A stretch of DNA of 64,000 bases from contig NC_083535.1 of NCBI RefSeq assembly GCF_032362555.1, forward strand, positions 1,054,001 through 1,118,000, written 5' to 3'. Each line of letters starts with the position of its first letter. The stretch's first letter is position 1. A program made the translations under genes and the position numbers. A model generated the notes under the pieces. It worked only from the letters and a program-made list of their open reading frames with translations. It was not told where the DNA came from and did no database searches. Shown here piece after piece: positions 43,174 through 54,900 of the stretch. Origin of the DNA: Amyelois transitella (lineage: Eukaryota; Arthropoda; Insecta; Lepidoptera; Pyralidae).

Positions 43174-43231
43174 AAGAAAAGTGGTGCTCAATTTTAATGA
43201 AACAGCATTGAAATTGAGCACCACTTTTCTT
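43174..43231. ncRNA. Near-perfect 26-bp-stem hairpin (pre-miRNA-like or fold-back)
   Basis: 43174-43199 pairs with 43206-43231: 26 pairs with one T-G wobble around the loop AAACAG. The lower stem includes AAAGTGGTGCTCAATTT. It is shorter and more perfect than most animal miRNA precursors, so a palindrome or hairpin siRNA source is equally possible. Confidence 0.35.
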
Positions 43232-44187
43232 TATTTTCACGAATAATTATTACATTTAGAATATAATTTTCAGCCTACGATAATCGGTAACTATCGATAT
43301 CAACAATTTATCGAATTTACTTAACACTACTACATGTACCATAGACAATTTAGAAAAAGTAACTTTTTTGTCTAGTTTTGTAGACGTTTTGGTGGGAAAT
43401 ATGAATGTTCGGTTGTACTTGTACCGGTTGTATGTACATAATAATTTTATTTACCGGTTCTGTAGTGTTTCTAATTCCGTAGATAATCGTTTAATAAAAG
43501 TAAATTTAAAAGTGCAAATCCCACTATGACTTCTTATACTTATTGACTCTTCCCGATTTAAGCTATATCTACATTAGATTATAAATGACTACGGCTCATA
43601 GGTATCAAGTGAGGCAGACATTGAGGAAAACAGCGAAAAATTTGGTCTCATAGGTGAACCCTGGACCTTTATGGAAATAGCGTAAACGACACTGATGCCA
43701 AGGGACGATTAGGTACTTTTCATATTCTGTGATATTTAAGCAAATTTTGTTTTCTGTATCACTAACTTATTCCGCAAAGTGCTTCCGAACTCCACAGGTC
43801 TGAAAACATTATCTACCTACAGTTTTCAGAAATTATTTATGATATGCCTCTAGTTGTAGGTACCTATAAATTATCACTTGTTCTTCTTTAATATCCATAT
43901 ATAGAAAGTCTGTAAGGACGTCACTCTGTTACAAAATAATGGATACTGTTCTAGTTTGTTTAAAGCAAGTGTTATATTATAGTGTATCTATAGTATGACT
44001 GAAAACATTTTAGAGGTAAGACGAGAGTCCCTTCAGTTAAACAAACTGACTTGCCTCCTGGTCACGGTCGCGGTCACATCTTTCTCCCAAGAGAGGCGAG
44101 GATGTATCCGTGATGCCAAGAGGTAGATTCGATGTCATATAAAAAAAAAACTTACAATAAGAAAAAATAAATAAGTATATTTTCAAT
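43232..44187. other. Intergenic spacer
   Basis: Unique AT-rich sequence; no repeat family or coding exon recognised. Confidence 0.4.
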
Positions 44188-44580
44188 TCAATCCCAAAGC
44201 AGAATAATACCATCAATCAAATAAACGATCGCGCCTAAAATCGACATTAATCCTTTGTTGGCAGCCGCGTGCGCACTCCAATTGCTAACATATTTGAACT
44301 CAATAAAAGACAGGCCTGTGCAGACTATATTCCATAGGAATCCCATACATAACAACACACATTCGACGAATATGTCTCTATTATCGTTCCCCATATGCAT
44401 GCTGACGTCGATTATAAGTCCTAAAGTTATTACGGAAAAGGCGGAGTAAACTCCTATGGTGATGAAGGCGTCTGGGGAGACGGGGAGGGATTCACGATCG
44501 GTGGCGTAGAACAAAGCTGTGACCATCAGCATGAGGTTCAGACCTCTTAAAAACATGTGCACTACGACTCGTCCCGTCAT
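44188..44580 (-). CDS. Small four-transmembrane protein (snakeskin/MARVEL-like)
   Basis: 130 codons with four hydrophobic helices at about residues 4-25, 38-60, 70-95 and 109-128, short polar loops and no signal peptide. The last helix (GLMSILGAIVYLIDGIILLW) resembles the end of the insect smooth septate junction protein Snakeskin, also a small four-helix protein; this is a remembered likeness at low to moderate certainty. The ATG at 44580 is preceded by an AG in a pyrimidine-poor context (CTGCAGAACATG), so a 5' UTR exon or a few N-terminal residues could lie upstream. If the likeness holds, it acts in septate junctions of gut or Malpighian tubule epithelium. Confidence 0.6.
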   Translation of the reverse strand: MTGRVVVHMFLRGLNLMLMVTALFYATDRESLPVSPDAFITIGVYSAFSVITLGLIIDVSMHMGNDNRDIFVECVLLCMGFLWNIVCTGLSFIEFKYVSNWSAHAAANKGLMSILGAIVYLIDGIILLWD

Positions 44581-45870
44581 GTTCTGCAGTTTAACATTTT
44601 ATTGTGTGCCTCTGATAAATGGATATTAAAAATAAAAGGGAGAGTTATGAAAATACTTAATCTACAGTATAAAATAAATATAGGTACATGACAGTTTCAA
44701 GAGAGAACGTATGTCTGGTTTTATGGCTTTGATTGACAGATTTTGATCTCTTCTGTAACCTGTCAGTCTATTTATTTTTAATTTAATAAACTAACCTTCT
44801 GAATTAAAAATCTTAGCAAACCCCAGAGATCTGTGCAACCGACATATTAAGTATTATATAATAAATATAAATTCAAGTAATGTTTTTTAATCTATGGCAA
44901 ACCCAAAGCATTCCTTACGATTTTACGCTGACGAAATTGCATTCTGAATATCTATTATGAATATAAACAAATTTCGAGGGTAAACTGACTTTCAATAAAG
45001 TGCAATTTGAATCTCGTTCGTCAGTTTAGATCCTCAATAAAATTCTTGTAATATCCGTTGGAAAATATATTTACCAGGGCAATTTTGTAGAGTAGCTGCA
45101 TTTCCTGGTTTTATAAATTTAAAGAGGAAGTAGGCACTTCTGGAACCAATAACAAGATCCTATTACGTTCTATCGAGTTCCTGATAAGCTGCGTTCACAC
45201 CGGGTTACCGAAGGCCGTCTATTTTGACCCTGCTAGACTAATTAGACAAGTAAGTTTTTCAGAAGAATATAAATATCATAAAAGGCGACCTTATCGTAAA
45301 TGAAAGAAAGAAAGAAAAATCTTTATTTGGCGCAAGATGTAACATTACATTTTCATTCATAGACATAGAAATAAAAAAGAAATACATAATGCGATCAAAA
45401 GGGTTTCCACTCAGTAGGTATATTATGCATGTGTATGATGAGGTTACACAATGCGCAATCTGCAATCTCTTCCAGGCTACCCCTAAAAACCTAACATTGT
45501 TATAAAGTGAGCGAAAACATATATTTTTTAAAATTATCAGCAACTCTTTGCTGAGATGTAACAAAGCTATTTTTTTTTGCGCAATTTAAGTACATATATA
45601 CTTACTTACCTACCATTCTGCAGAGCCAAGGAAGAGATATAACAAGGTGGAAGGTGTATTCTCAGCTTATTGTCATAAATTATATTCACTTGAATAAATG
45701 TCTAGTCGTCCGTACGGAATGACAATGAGAACAATTGTGTGACCACGTCTTGTATTGACTTAGAATTAATGCACACGCCTGCAGGGACAAATAAATGGGT
45801 TCGGTCGGGCGGCACTAGCTTACAGAGTATCTATTTAGGACAATTTCCAACTTGAATAAATTGATATCAT
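44581..45870. other. Intergenic spacer with an unclassified TTTATT-tailed repeat
   Basis: 45300-45570 has the look of a LINE 3' end on the minus strand (TCTTTATTTGGCGCAAGATG at its edge) but matches nothing else in the window. Otherwise featureless. Confidence 0.35.
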
Positions 45871-45875
45871 TCATT

Positions 45876-45935
45876 CATATAATCACGTTCCCTTGCGGGG
45901 AAGACAGAGCAAGCGGTCTTGAAAGACGTTCGACG
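45876..45935 (-). repeat. Family A tail fragment
   Basis: CATATAATCACGTTCCCTTG and GCGGTCTTGAAAGACG, just upstream of the CAP gene. Confidence 0.6.
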
Positions 45936-45979
45936 ACGAAGGCCTTTCTTTCTCTTTCTTTCTCGCGGATTAACCGCTT

Positions 45980-47176
45980 GTGGTTCCAAAACACAGTTGT
46001 TACCATAATGTTTTCAAGTGTTTTTTTCTGTTGTCTATTTTTTATTTCTTCTTGTTGACACCGACTTCCAACTTCACTGACATTCGCAAAAATGTTATCT
46101 TTCGTATGCAAAACGGAATTACAATAACTTTCGTAATGTACATTATTTACATAATTTTCGGATGCGTTTTCTTTGTAACCGTTTATTCACTTGGATTGCA
46201 GGCAAATAGTTCTAAATATGATTTCTGCAGCCACCCCGACTGCTCGATGAAAAATCAACATACTATGTGTGTCGCAGCTGGAAAACAGAGTCCAAGGCTC
46301 TACGCATCAGGAATGACCGGTTGGATGAGGTATCAGATATTACTGCTGCACAACAAACATAGAGATAACATAGCCATGGGTTTAGATCCTGGTCAACCAT
46401 CAGCGTCCAATATGAGGAAAATGTATTGGGATTACGAGCTCGAAAAGATGGCGGAGGTCTGGGCTCGGCAGTGCCAAAAACGTCACGATGAGTGCAGGAA
46501 TACTATAAGGTTTAATGTGCTCCAGAATATGGATGTGCGACCTGTTCTGCCGAGGGTTACCGAAGCCCAGTTACTGGATGACGCTGTGGGTTCCTGGTTT
46601 TCAGGGTCGAGGGTGCTTCCACCGGAGTACGTGTGGTCTTTCAGGAGGAGTAACTGCAGCGCATCAGGTGGATGTAACGCGCACTGGTATACGACAGCCG
46701 CTTGGGGTTCCACTTGGCGTTTGGGATGTTCTCAAGCGCTTTGTACTGCTAGAAGACGGTCTTGCGCCACCTATCGGAAGAAGAGGAGGTCTCAAGTGGA
46801 AATTGATAATTCGACTGAGGCGGACGTAGACGTGACAAGGACTTCGACAAAGGAGAATATATTGAGGCGAACGAAGTATATGACGACTGAAGAGGTGTCA
46901 CGATTGGTAGATTTTGAAATGAAGAGTACCCCCGTGATGGTTGAGTCTCCGTTACACCGTGGTATGTTGGAGAATGCAAGAAAAAAGAACGTGAGGAAGG
47001 AGTTGAAAATAATAGCGTATACTTTTTGCAATTACGGGCCGGCTGGGAACGTGGAGGGCTTTCCTATATACGAGGCTGGTCAGACCTGCAAGAACTGCCC
47101 ACAGGGAACAAAATGCACGGATCGGACGCATAGGGCTCTGTGCTCGGTGGAGGGTGATCCTGATGCTAGGAAATGA
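45980..47176 (+). CDS. CAP superfamily (antigen 5/SCP-like) protein with an internal extension
   Basis: 398 codons, single exon; the likely start is Met43 (46106), giving 356 residues. That start is followed by a hydrophobic segment (about residues 47-70 of the long frame), a signal peptide or type II anchor. Then come a cysteine-rich N-terminal part (DFCSHPDCSMK), the CAP core with LLLHNKHRD (His 124), WARQCQKRHDECRNT, the CAP1-like HWYTTAAWG (His 235) and WRLGCS, and the CAP2-like FCNYGPAGN near 350, ending in a Cys-rich tail. About 80 charged residues (260-345) separate CAP1 and CAP2, which normally lie close together. Insect members are mostly secreted, some venom allergens, others reproductive or of unknown role; nothing shows this one is a toxin. 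No introns were seen. Confidence 0.82.
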   Translation: MVPKHSCYHNVFKCFFLLSIFYFFLLTPTSNFTDIRKNVIFRMQNGITITFVMYIIYIIFGCVFFVTVYSLGLQANSSKYDFCSHPDCSMKNQHTMCVAAGKQSPRLYASGMTGWMRYQILLLHNKHRDNIAMGLDPGQPSASNMRKMYWDYELEKMAEVWARQCQKRHDECRNTIRFNVLQNMDVRPVLPRVTEAQLLDDAVGSWFSGSRVLPPEYVWSFRRSNCSASGGCNAHWYTTAAWGSTWRLGCSQALCTARRRSCATYRKKRRSQVEIDNSTEADVDVTRTSTKENILRRTKYMTTEEVSRLVDFEMKSTPVMVESPLHRGMLENARKKNVRKELKIIAYTFCNYGPAGNVEGFPIYEAGQTCKNCPQGTKCTDRTHRALCSVEGDPDARK

Positions 47177-47342
47177 TTGTATGATTCCAGCTAAATTCTT
47201 AATTGATTTTCTATATGTTTAGATCTCTATTTAATTTTAATGTGTAGTGGTATTTAGTAAATTGTTTTGTTTTTCGTACATGTATTCTTTGTGCATCCTA
47301 TGGTGTTATTTCCTCCGTGACTTTGCTCTAACGAAATGCCCA

Positions 47343-47530
47343 TACATACACACGTCACGTCTATATCCCTCGCGGGATAGACAGAGCCAATTATCTTGAT
47401 AAGACTGATAGGCCACGTTCGGCTGTTTGGCTTGATGATAGAATTGAGATTCAAATAGTGACAGGCTACTAGCCGTTGGCTCTGTCTACCCCGCAAGGGA
47501 TATAAACGTGACCATATGTATGTATGTATG
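47343..47530. repeat. Family A fragments head to head
   Basis: A minus-strand 3' part (47343 to about 47470) followed by a plus-strand tail (47474-47530), again with tails outward. Confidence 0.65.
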
Positions 47531-47849
47531 TATTCGAACTATATAACTATGTAGGACTAGATGGATTGAAAGAACTTTTTTGTGCCCTTGGTTATAATGG
47601 AATGTGTGAATATAATTCCCAATATTTAGGTCAGCCATAGTGTCAGTCGACACGGCGGGTGCTCGACCCCGCAAATGTTGACTTGGCCGCTGACATGGTG
47701 GCATTAAGGCTGTAATCGGGTCAGCATTATCTCTGCATTAATCCACGTTAACAACTTGCAGCGAAGGCAACAATATCTTGAGAAAAATATTTTGTATCTA
47801 TGGAATGTTTTACACACATAGGTACCTATATATGTACTTACATATAATC
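47531..47849. other. Unassigned spacer
   Basis: Nothing recognised. Confidence 0.35.
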
Positions 47850-48112
47850 AGTGCCGTGTGGTTCCCGGCACCAATACGAAAAAAGAATAGGACCATTCCG
47901 TCTCTTTCCCATGGACGTCGTAAAAGGCGACTAAGGGATGGGCTCACAAACTTGGCATTCTTTTTAGGCGATGGGTTAGCAACCTGTCACTATTTGAATC
48001 TCACTTCTATAATTGAGCTAAATAGCTGAACGTGGCTTATCAGTCTTTTCAAGACTGTTGGCTATATCTACCCCGCAAGGGATATAGACGTGACCATATG
48101 TATGTATGTATA
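47850..48112 (+). repeat. Family A SINE-like repeat
   Basis: Full length with a good GTGCCGTGTGG head and (TATG)n tail. Confidence 0.85.
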
Positions 48113-48540
48113 AACGCTTTTTTATCTGAATTTCCATTCAAAAATCCTCCGCATGCATGCTGGCCAGTTTCGGAATTTCGTTCAAATTTCCCGTTTTCGA
48201 ATATTCCAGAACGCAGTTCGCAATTGCCCGCGGGTAGGTGATAAATTCGTTTTTTTCCATTCCAATCATAGGTACAGTTCAAATAGTGTCGAATGAGATC
48301 CGTTTGTAGTTCCATTCCAGCGGGAGTTCTTTGAGCTTCTGCTTAATAAAGATGGCTAGCTTTTTCCCCGTGGCTTTATATATTATTACTTTTAAGTGTG
48401 TGCGAAATTCTATGAAGATGGTTGGTGGACGTTGGTAATAATAATTTTAATTAATATTAGTTAAATTAATAAACGCACGTGTTGTAGAAATTAAAATTTC
48501 AACACAGTCAGTGACCTTATCTTATACATATATAGAATTC

Positions 48541-48728
48541 TCATGTCACAATGTTCGTTACCGTGCTCCTCCGAAACGGCTTGACCGATTCTTATGAAAT
48601 TTTGTGAGTGAATCAATATGATTAGGTCTGAGAATCGGCCAACATCTATTTTCCGTACCCCTTAGATAAGGGTTGTCCACCCTTAACATTTTTTTTAACT
48701 AGAAATTACTTTTAAATTGGACAGCTAG
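48541..48728 (+). mobile_element. Non-autonomous Helitron, type 3
   Basis: TC start, block GAAACGGCTTGACCGATTCT, block AGGGTTGTCCACCCTTAAC, and GGACAGCTAG end followed by T. A minus-strand relative is at 62226. Confidence 0.7.
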
Positions 48729-48887
48729 TATATATGTAGATACTCCAAGCTAGTGACACAAAAAAATATAAATAAACAAACATGTCAAATTACATGTCAT
48801 TGTCGATTTAGCTAAAAAAAAAAGTGATTTCTTGTTAAAAATATAGTAATTTTGATTTTGTAGAAGTTTAAACTAATATCAATAAAA

Positions 48888-48987
48888 ATGTTGTCGGCTG
48901 CAAAAGTGCGTATTCACGGGATGCAAGATGAGAACTGGGTGATAAAAGACAAGATAAACCAGTACAGGGGCTTGATAAAGTTGTATG
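48888..48987 (+). CDS. ODAD3: ODAD3-like exon 1 (start codon)
   Basis: ATG in AATAAAAATGTTG; codes for MLSAAKVRIHGMQDENWVI and so on to LIKLY, ending G|GTGAGT. A family A repeat starts at 48995, right after the donor. Confidence 0.75.
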
Positions 48988-51900
48988 GTGAGTAGTGCCG
49001 TGTGGTTCCCGGCACAAATACAAAAAAAAAAATAAGACAACTCCATGGAAAAGATCCAATGGATATCGTAAAAGGCGATTAAGGGATAGGCTTACAAACT
49101 CGGGATTCTTTTTTTAGGCGATGAACTAGCAACCTAGTCACTATTTGAATCTCAATTCTATCTTAAAGCCAAATAGCTGAATGCAATATATAAATAGCTG
49201 GATTATCCTCCACGGGTCAGACAGAGCCAACAGTCTCGAAAAGCCTGAAAGCTACGTTCAGCTGTATGGCATAATGATGTTATTGAGATTAAAATATTGA
49301 CAGGTTGCTAGCCCATCGCCTAAAAGAAGGAACCCTCGTTCATTATAACCGACTAGATACGTTATAATGAACAAGGGATTCTTCTAGTAAAAGTATTTGA
49401 ATCCTAAAAATGATTCCTCTTACCGATCTTAAGAACATTATGTTTGTTTTCTCGATCTAGAATCTCTCGTAGTCACACGTAGCGTGCTGTAGCATTTTCG
49501 TAGCACTTCGTAGCGTGCTGTAGCATTTTCGTAGCACTGCGTAGCGTGTTCGTAGCGTTCGTTCGTACTTCCCCTTTTAAGCTGCAAATAGGTAATTATT
49601 AATTTAAATTATTCATATGGATGTAAGGAAGTTCACTTTAAAATTTAGAAGTAGCTCATAATGGATAGTTTTCATACAATTTAGTTTCGTTTTAAATTTT
49701 GTAAGGCAAGGTACAATTAGGTTTGATTCCAATTTTGTTATATTAAAGAAATCTTGTAAATCCAAAAAAAAAATCATAAACAATGTTACAAAAATTAATT
49801 TTACTCGAAGATATCTATACTAATATAATAAAGCTGAAGAGTTCGTTTGTTTGTTTGAACGCGCTAATCTTAAGAACTACTGGTGCGAATTGAAAAATTC
49901 AGAAAACATGGAAAATGTGAAAAAAATGGGGAAAATTATTCCTTCTTGATGGGGTTCAATGATGCCCATAATAACTATTCCACGCGGACGAAGTCGCGGG
50001 CACAGTTAGAATACATATATAGTGATTACATTACTTTTGCAAATTCGTATAAAAATCTAAAGTTCCGTCTAAAAAATTTCAAGCGAATCTACATTGTGTA
50101 ACTCATTTACATGAAATGATTCATTTATATAAATATATCAGAAACATTTAAATTTTGCATTTTACAACAAATTATTTTTGTTTAACAATCAAAATGTAAA
50201 CAAAATGGAAATTGTAATATCGCAACTGCAATTTCTCTCTCAATTCACACTGTTTAAATATTTGTCGCGGTGTAAAACATACTGGTCGGAGTTTAGAGGT
50301 TAACCTATCTTTGTTTGCGGGCAGTGCACACACATTGCAATCTGTGGTAAAGCAGATACATAAGTGTAAACACCGCCTAAGCGTTTGATGAAAATATAAT
50401 CTCCTCAAATTTTAGAGCTACGAGTAACTTTTGTCGGTGGAGTTAAGTGGAGCGTTTATCATTCTCTGCTACTATTCTCTGCTTATTTCTTTATTTGTTG
50501 GTATTTTGTAACGAAGAATGGGATTCTTTTTTAGCAACCTGTCACTATTTTAATCATAATTCTATCATTAACCCAAATAGCTGAAAGTGGCCTATTAGTT
50601 TTTTCAAAACTGTTGGCTCTGTCCGCAAGGGATATAGACGGGATTATATATATATGTATGAAGAAAATAGGAGAGGGAAAATGATAGGCCATTTGATCCG
50701 ACATGATTTTAACAATATAGTAGAAAGATAAAATAATGGAAATAGAGGAATAGGAAGACCAAGAAAAAAATATTTTGATCATTAGATATTTTATCTAAAT
50801 ATTTTGTTCTTGGTCTTCCAAAAAACAAAAATCAAAAAGGAAACGTCTCAACATGTCAACAAATGGAAACATGTTACTTGGAGATACTTAATCAGCTTTA
50901 TTAACCACACGGTAGAAACCACCTACTTACTAGCGCTTATAAGCTTCAATAATAAATTTAATGACAGGAACAAAATTGTAAGGTAATGTTATGATGTGAA
51001 AGAAGATATAATAACAGGAGCAGAAAAGATGGTTTGGTCATGTCGAGAGGATGAATGAAAGCAGGTTGACTTAACATACATACAAGGAGAGTGACATTCA
51101 TTCATTCATGTTTTTTAATGTAGACAATGTGCATTCGTACATGATTTAGATTAAAAAGATCTATATTTGTAGATTGACGTCCGGTGAAAATGCCGCAGTG
51201 TAGTTTGTACCGCCGCTTCTTCTACACATGCGCTTTGTAAGCGGTAGTATTTATATTTAGATTTAAGTGATGTGACGTCAATAAGTGATACATTGTATCC
51301 AATTTTGAAAATAAATTTATTCTATTATAATCTAGTGTGAATGAAAATAGTGGATAGGAAAGGAAAAATCTGGCGAAAGGTCCAGTCAAGACTAATCAGA
51401 AACTACAACTTTCTACATGCTACGATCCCCTGCATAATTCTTGTTTATTTGTTTGTAATATCTTTATTTATTTATTTAAAACAATATTGCACAATAAAAA
51501 TGTACAAAAGGGCAAAAACTTTTGACCTGACCTTTTACCAGGACGTCCTTAATTTGATCAAGATACGTTCGTCTAAGTCTTCCCACTCAATAAATTTTGT
51601 AAGACAAAATATACACAGTATGATCCTCATCCCTTTAAGGGACAGTCAACAATTCTTTGCTTCATCAAACTCTTAGGAACCAATAAATAGTCAGCCGTCA
51701 TTATTGTATGTAACTTACATCTGTGTCAATTCCAGAACGAGATCGCAAGATCCACGAGGGTGACCTGGCTAAACAGAAGAAGCGGTACTGCCGCGACATC
51801 CGTCAGCTGCGCAAAGACATTACCAACAAGCGGGAGGAGCTAGGCGTGGCCGTTTACGGTGACAAGCAGTTCCTGAGGAACGCTTTCCAGGAGCACAGGC

Positions 51901-54900
51901 GGCTTCAGCTCACCTACATGAACAGCCAGGCCGATGTGAGTGATGGAGTGCCTCTGTGGCGTGACACCGGAGGTCCTGGGTTCGAATCCCGGTCGGGGTC
52001 ATGATGAGATTTTTTTTTCTGATTGGCCTGGGTCTTGGATGTTTGTCTGCATAAGTATCACTACATAGTATAAAACAAAGTCGCCATTTTAGTCTGTTTG
52101 TCTGTATGCTTAAATCTTTAAAATTACGCAACGGATTTTCATGCGGTTTTTTGTAACAGGTAGAGTGATTCAAGAGGAAGGTTTTTGTGTATTATAACAT
52201 TTATAATTTTGCACCCGTGCGAAGCCGGGGCGGGTCGCTAGTTTATTATAAAATATAGTATCGTTGAGTTAGTAGCTCGTAACAAAAGTTTCGAACTTAC
52301 TTCGAGGCTTACTCAATCTGTGTAATTTGTCCCGTACATATTTATATTTATGTTTAATTTTATGGGTGATGGCAGCATTTATAGCAGCTTAACTGATTTC
52401 TTTATAAAGCAGTCTGGTCTGCCGTGTGGTTCCCGGTACCAATAGGAAAAATTGCACGATCACTCCATCTCTTTCCCGTGGATGTCGTAAAAGGTGACTT
52501 CATGGATATTCTTATTGACTGATGGCTCTGTCTACCCCGCAAGGGATATAGACGTGTTTATATGTATGTAACTGATTTCTTTACCTAGAGTCCTGATAGC
52601 GTTAAGTAATAATCGTATGCTTTGGCTAGAAGGAGGTGGTGTGGGCGTCAGTACCAAAAGTGGTTAGAAAACGTTGAGTAGTTTGACGATCTGCTTAGAA
52701 AAATCGGAAGAAAACCTACCAAATTAAAAAGACAGCTGCCTTTTTGGATAATAAAGCGAGAAAATGGATTTTAATCGAAAACGATATGTTCACCGTACCG
52801 TTAGCGTTGTAAGTTAAACTACCCAGTTATTTTAAACCATTCCGCGAAGGACATCGCGTCTAACCCACTTTATTTGGATCGGTACAGCGTCATCTGTTTT
52901 ACTTTGCCGCTTGAAAGCCGTCTGACCTAATTGAGGAGATTTTATTAAAATTTTATACCGCAGTGGTAGGATTTAAACAGAGTGCAAGCAGCTTAGGGTA
53001 CAACAGTGGTTATAGTGTTGCCATCCGTACAATAAGCCTGGGATTCGGGTCACAATCGCCTTTCAAGTTTACAGCAACAATGTTCAGGAGTCCTGCTTTT
53101 AACTTTGTCCGAGAGGTTTTGAGAGATTATCGTTCGATATTGAAGGTAAATCGTGCGATGTGCACTGACACTTTAGAATATGATCGCTCTGTAGTTAAAG
53201 TCTTGGAAGGCGACTAAAGGCTACAATAATTAATATATTTAATAATTTTTAAAGCTAGCTGGTACAATTGGAAATTTTGACAAATCATTTTTGTTAGTTG
53301 ACAGATATGATTTGCCAACACATTATTAAAGCGTTGTGAATTGTAATTTATTTATTTGACATAGGTAGAGCCCGTAGCATTACCTAATTTTGTTAATTGT
53401 TGTTGGGGAGAATTTCCCGCATTTCCCGCGGGAACAGAATTTAATGGTATTTGTCGTTATACGCGCTCGGAGCGGCCAGCATAGGTACTCTAATAATATT
53501 TTGATGAAATAAAATAACTAGTTTAAAACAGTTACTAAGTAAATTAAGTACTTTACGTAAGTAGGATTCGGAAAATAGTTTTGTTCCGCTGCAAAATTCA
53601 CAAGCTCCCTATAAGTTGAGACTGTCAGAGGAACCTATCTGTAGATTGGGTTGGAAATTATTGAAGTTGGCAACTTCGACAGCATTGCATTTTAAAGTTT
53701 CCCCGAGATATTTTATGTTTTCAATGCAATTTGAACTCTTTATCATCGAGTAGGGCGTCGATCGATACTTTATCGACTCCCGCTACTCGCCGGCGAACCG
53801 TTTCTTAGAAAAGTCCCGGGAATTATATTTCAATGGAATGATGAGAAAAGTTTTTATTTTTGACTAGTGACCCGCCATGGCTGCACCCGTGCTCCATACA
53901 TACATACTTACATACATAAAATCACGCCTCTTTCCCGGAGGGGTAGGCAGAGACTATCTCTTTCCACTTGCCACGATCTCTGCATACTTTCTTATACTTC
54001 TGTGCTCCATACATCCGCAGATAATGTATATTTATATAGGTGAAAGAATTTTTATGCTCGTTTCTGTATTTCTGACTATATTAGTCCTTATGAACAAACA
54101 ATTATATATAACAAATTTTTGTTCTTCATTTAAGACTTTATGCAAGATCTAGATTCAGCTTTCTAGCTAATAAAGTGTGACAGACGGCCATTTTGTTTTT
54201 TTTTAAACATTACAAATTACACTAATTGAGTTAGCTTCGAAGTAAGAGACTTGTGTTACGAGATACTAACTCAACGATACTATATTTTATAATAAATACT
54301 TATATTGACAAACATCCAAGACCCAGGCCAATCTGAAAAACTTATTTTCATACTGAAAACGGAGGCTTTGTAATGGGGTCCCGTTTTTAATTTTTATATA
54401 CCGAACTCTAAAAATCTTGATAAATTTATGTGTATTTCTTTCTTTTTTTTAAATAGAGGGTGTTGGAGAGCATCCATCAAGAGAATTTCAACAAGCGCAA
54501 GCAACTTGACCGCATCAGGTACACGAAAAAGAAGAAAATGGAAAAGTTTCGATTGACGCAGGTACTATTTTAATAACATCTATACTAATATTATAAAGCT
54601 GAGGAGTTCGTTTGTTTGTTTGCGATGATCTCAAGAACTACTGGTTCGAATTGAAAAATTATTTTCGCGTTGAATAGACCATTTATCGAGGAAGGCTTTA
54701 GGCTGTATAACATCACGCTGCAACTATAAGGAGCAAAGAAATAATGGAATATGTGAAAAAAGAAACGGGGAAAATTATATTCATCCTTGAGGGCTTCAAT
54801 GATTCCCAAATTACTATTCCACGCGGACGAAGTCGCGGGCACAACTAGTAGGTACATACATACATACAATCACACCTCACAGACCCAATAATCTCATAAA

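Noticed and set aside
52963..53217. 84-codon ORF in ODAD3-like intron 2
   Set aside because: No motif, no codon bias and no splice-site fit.
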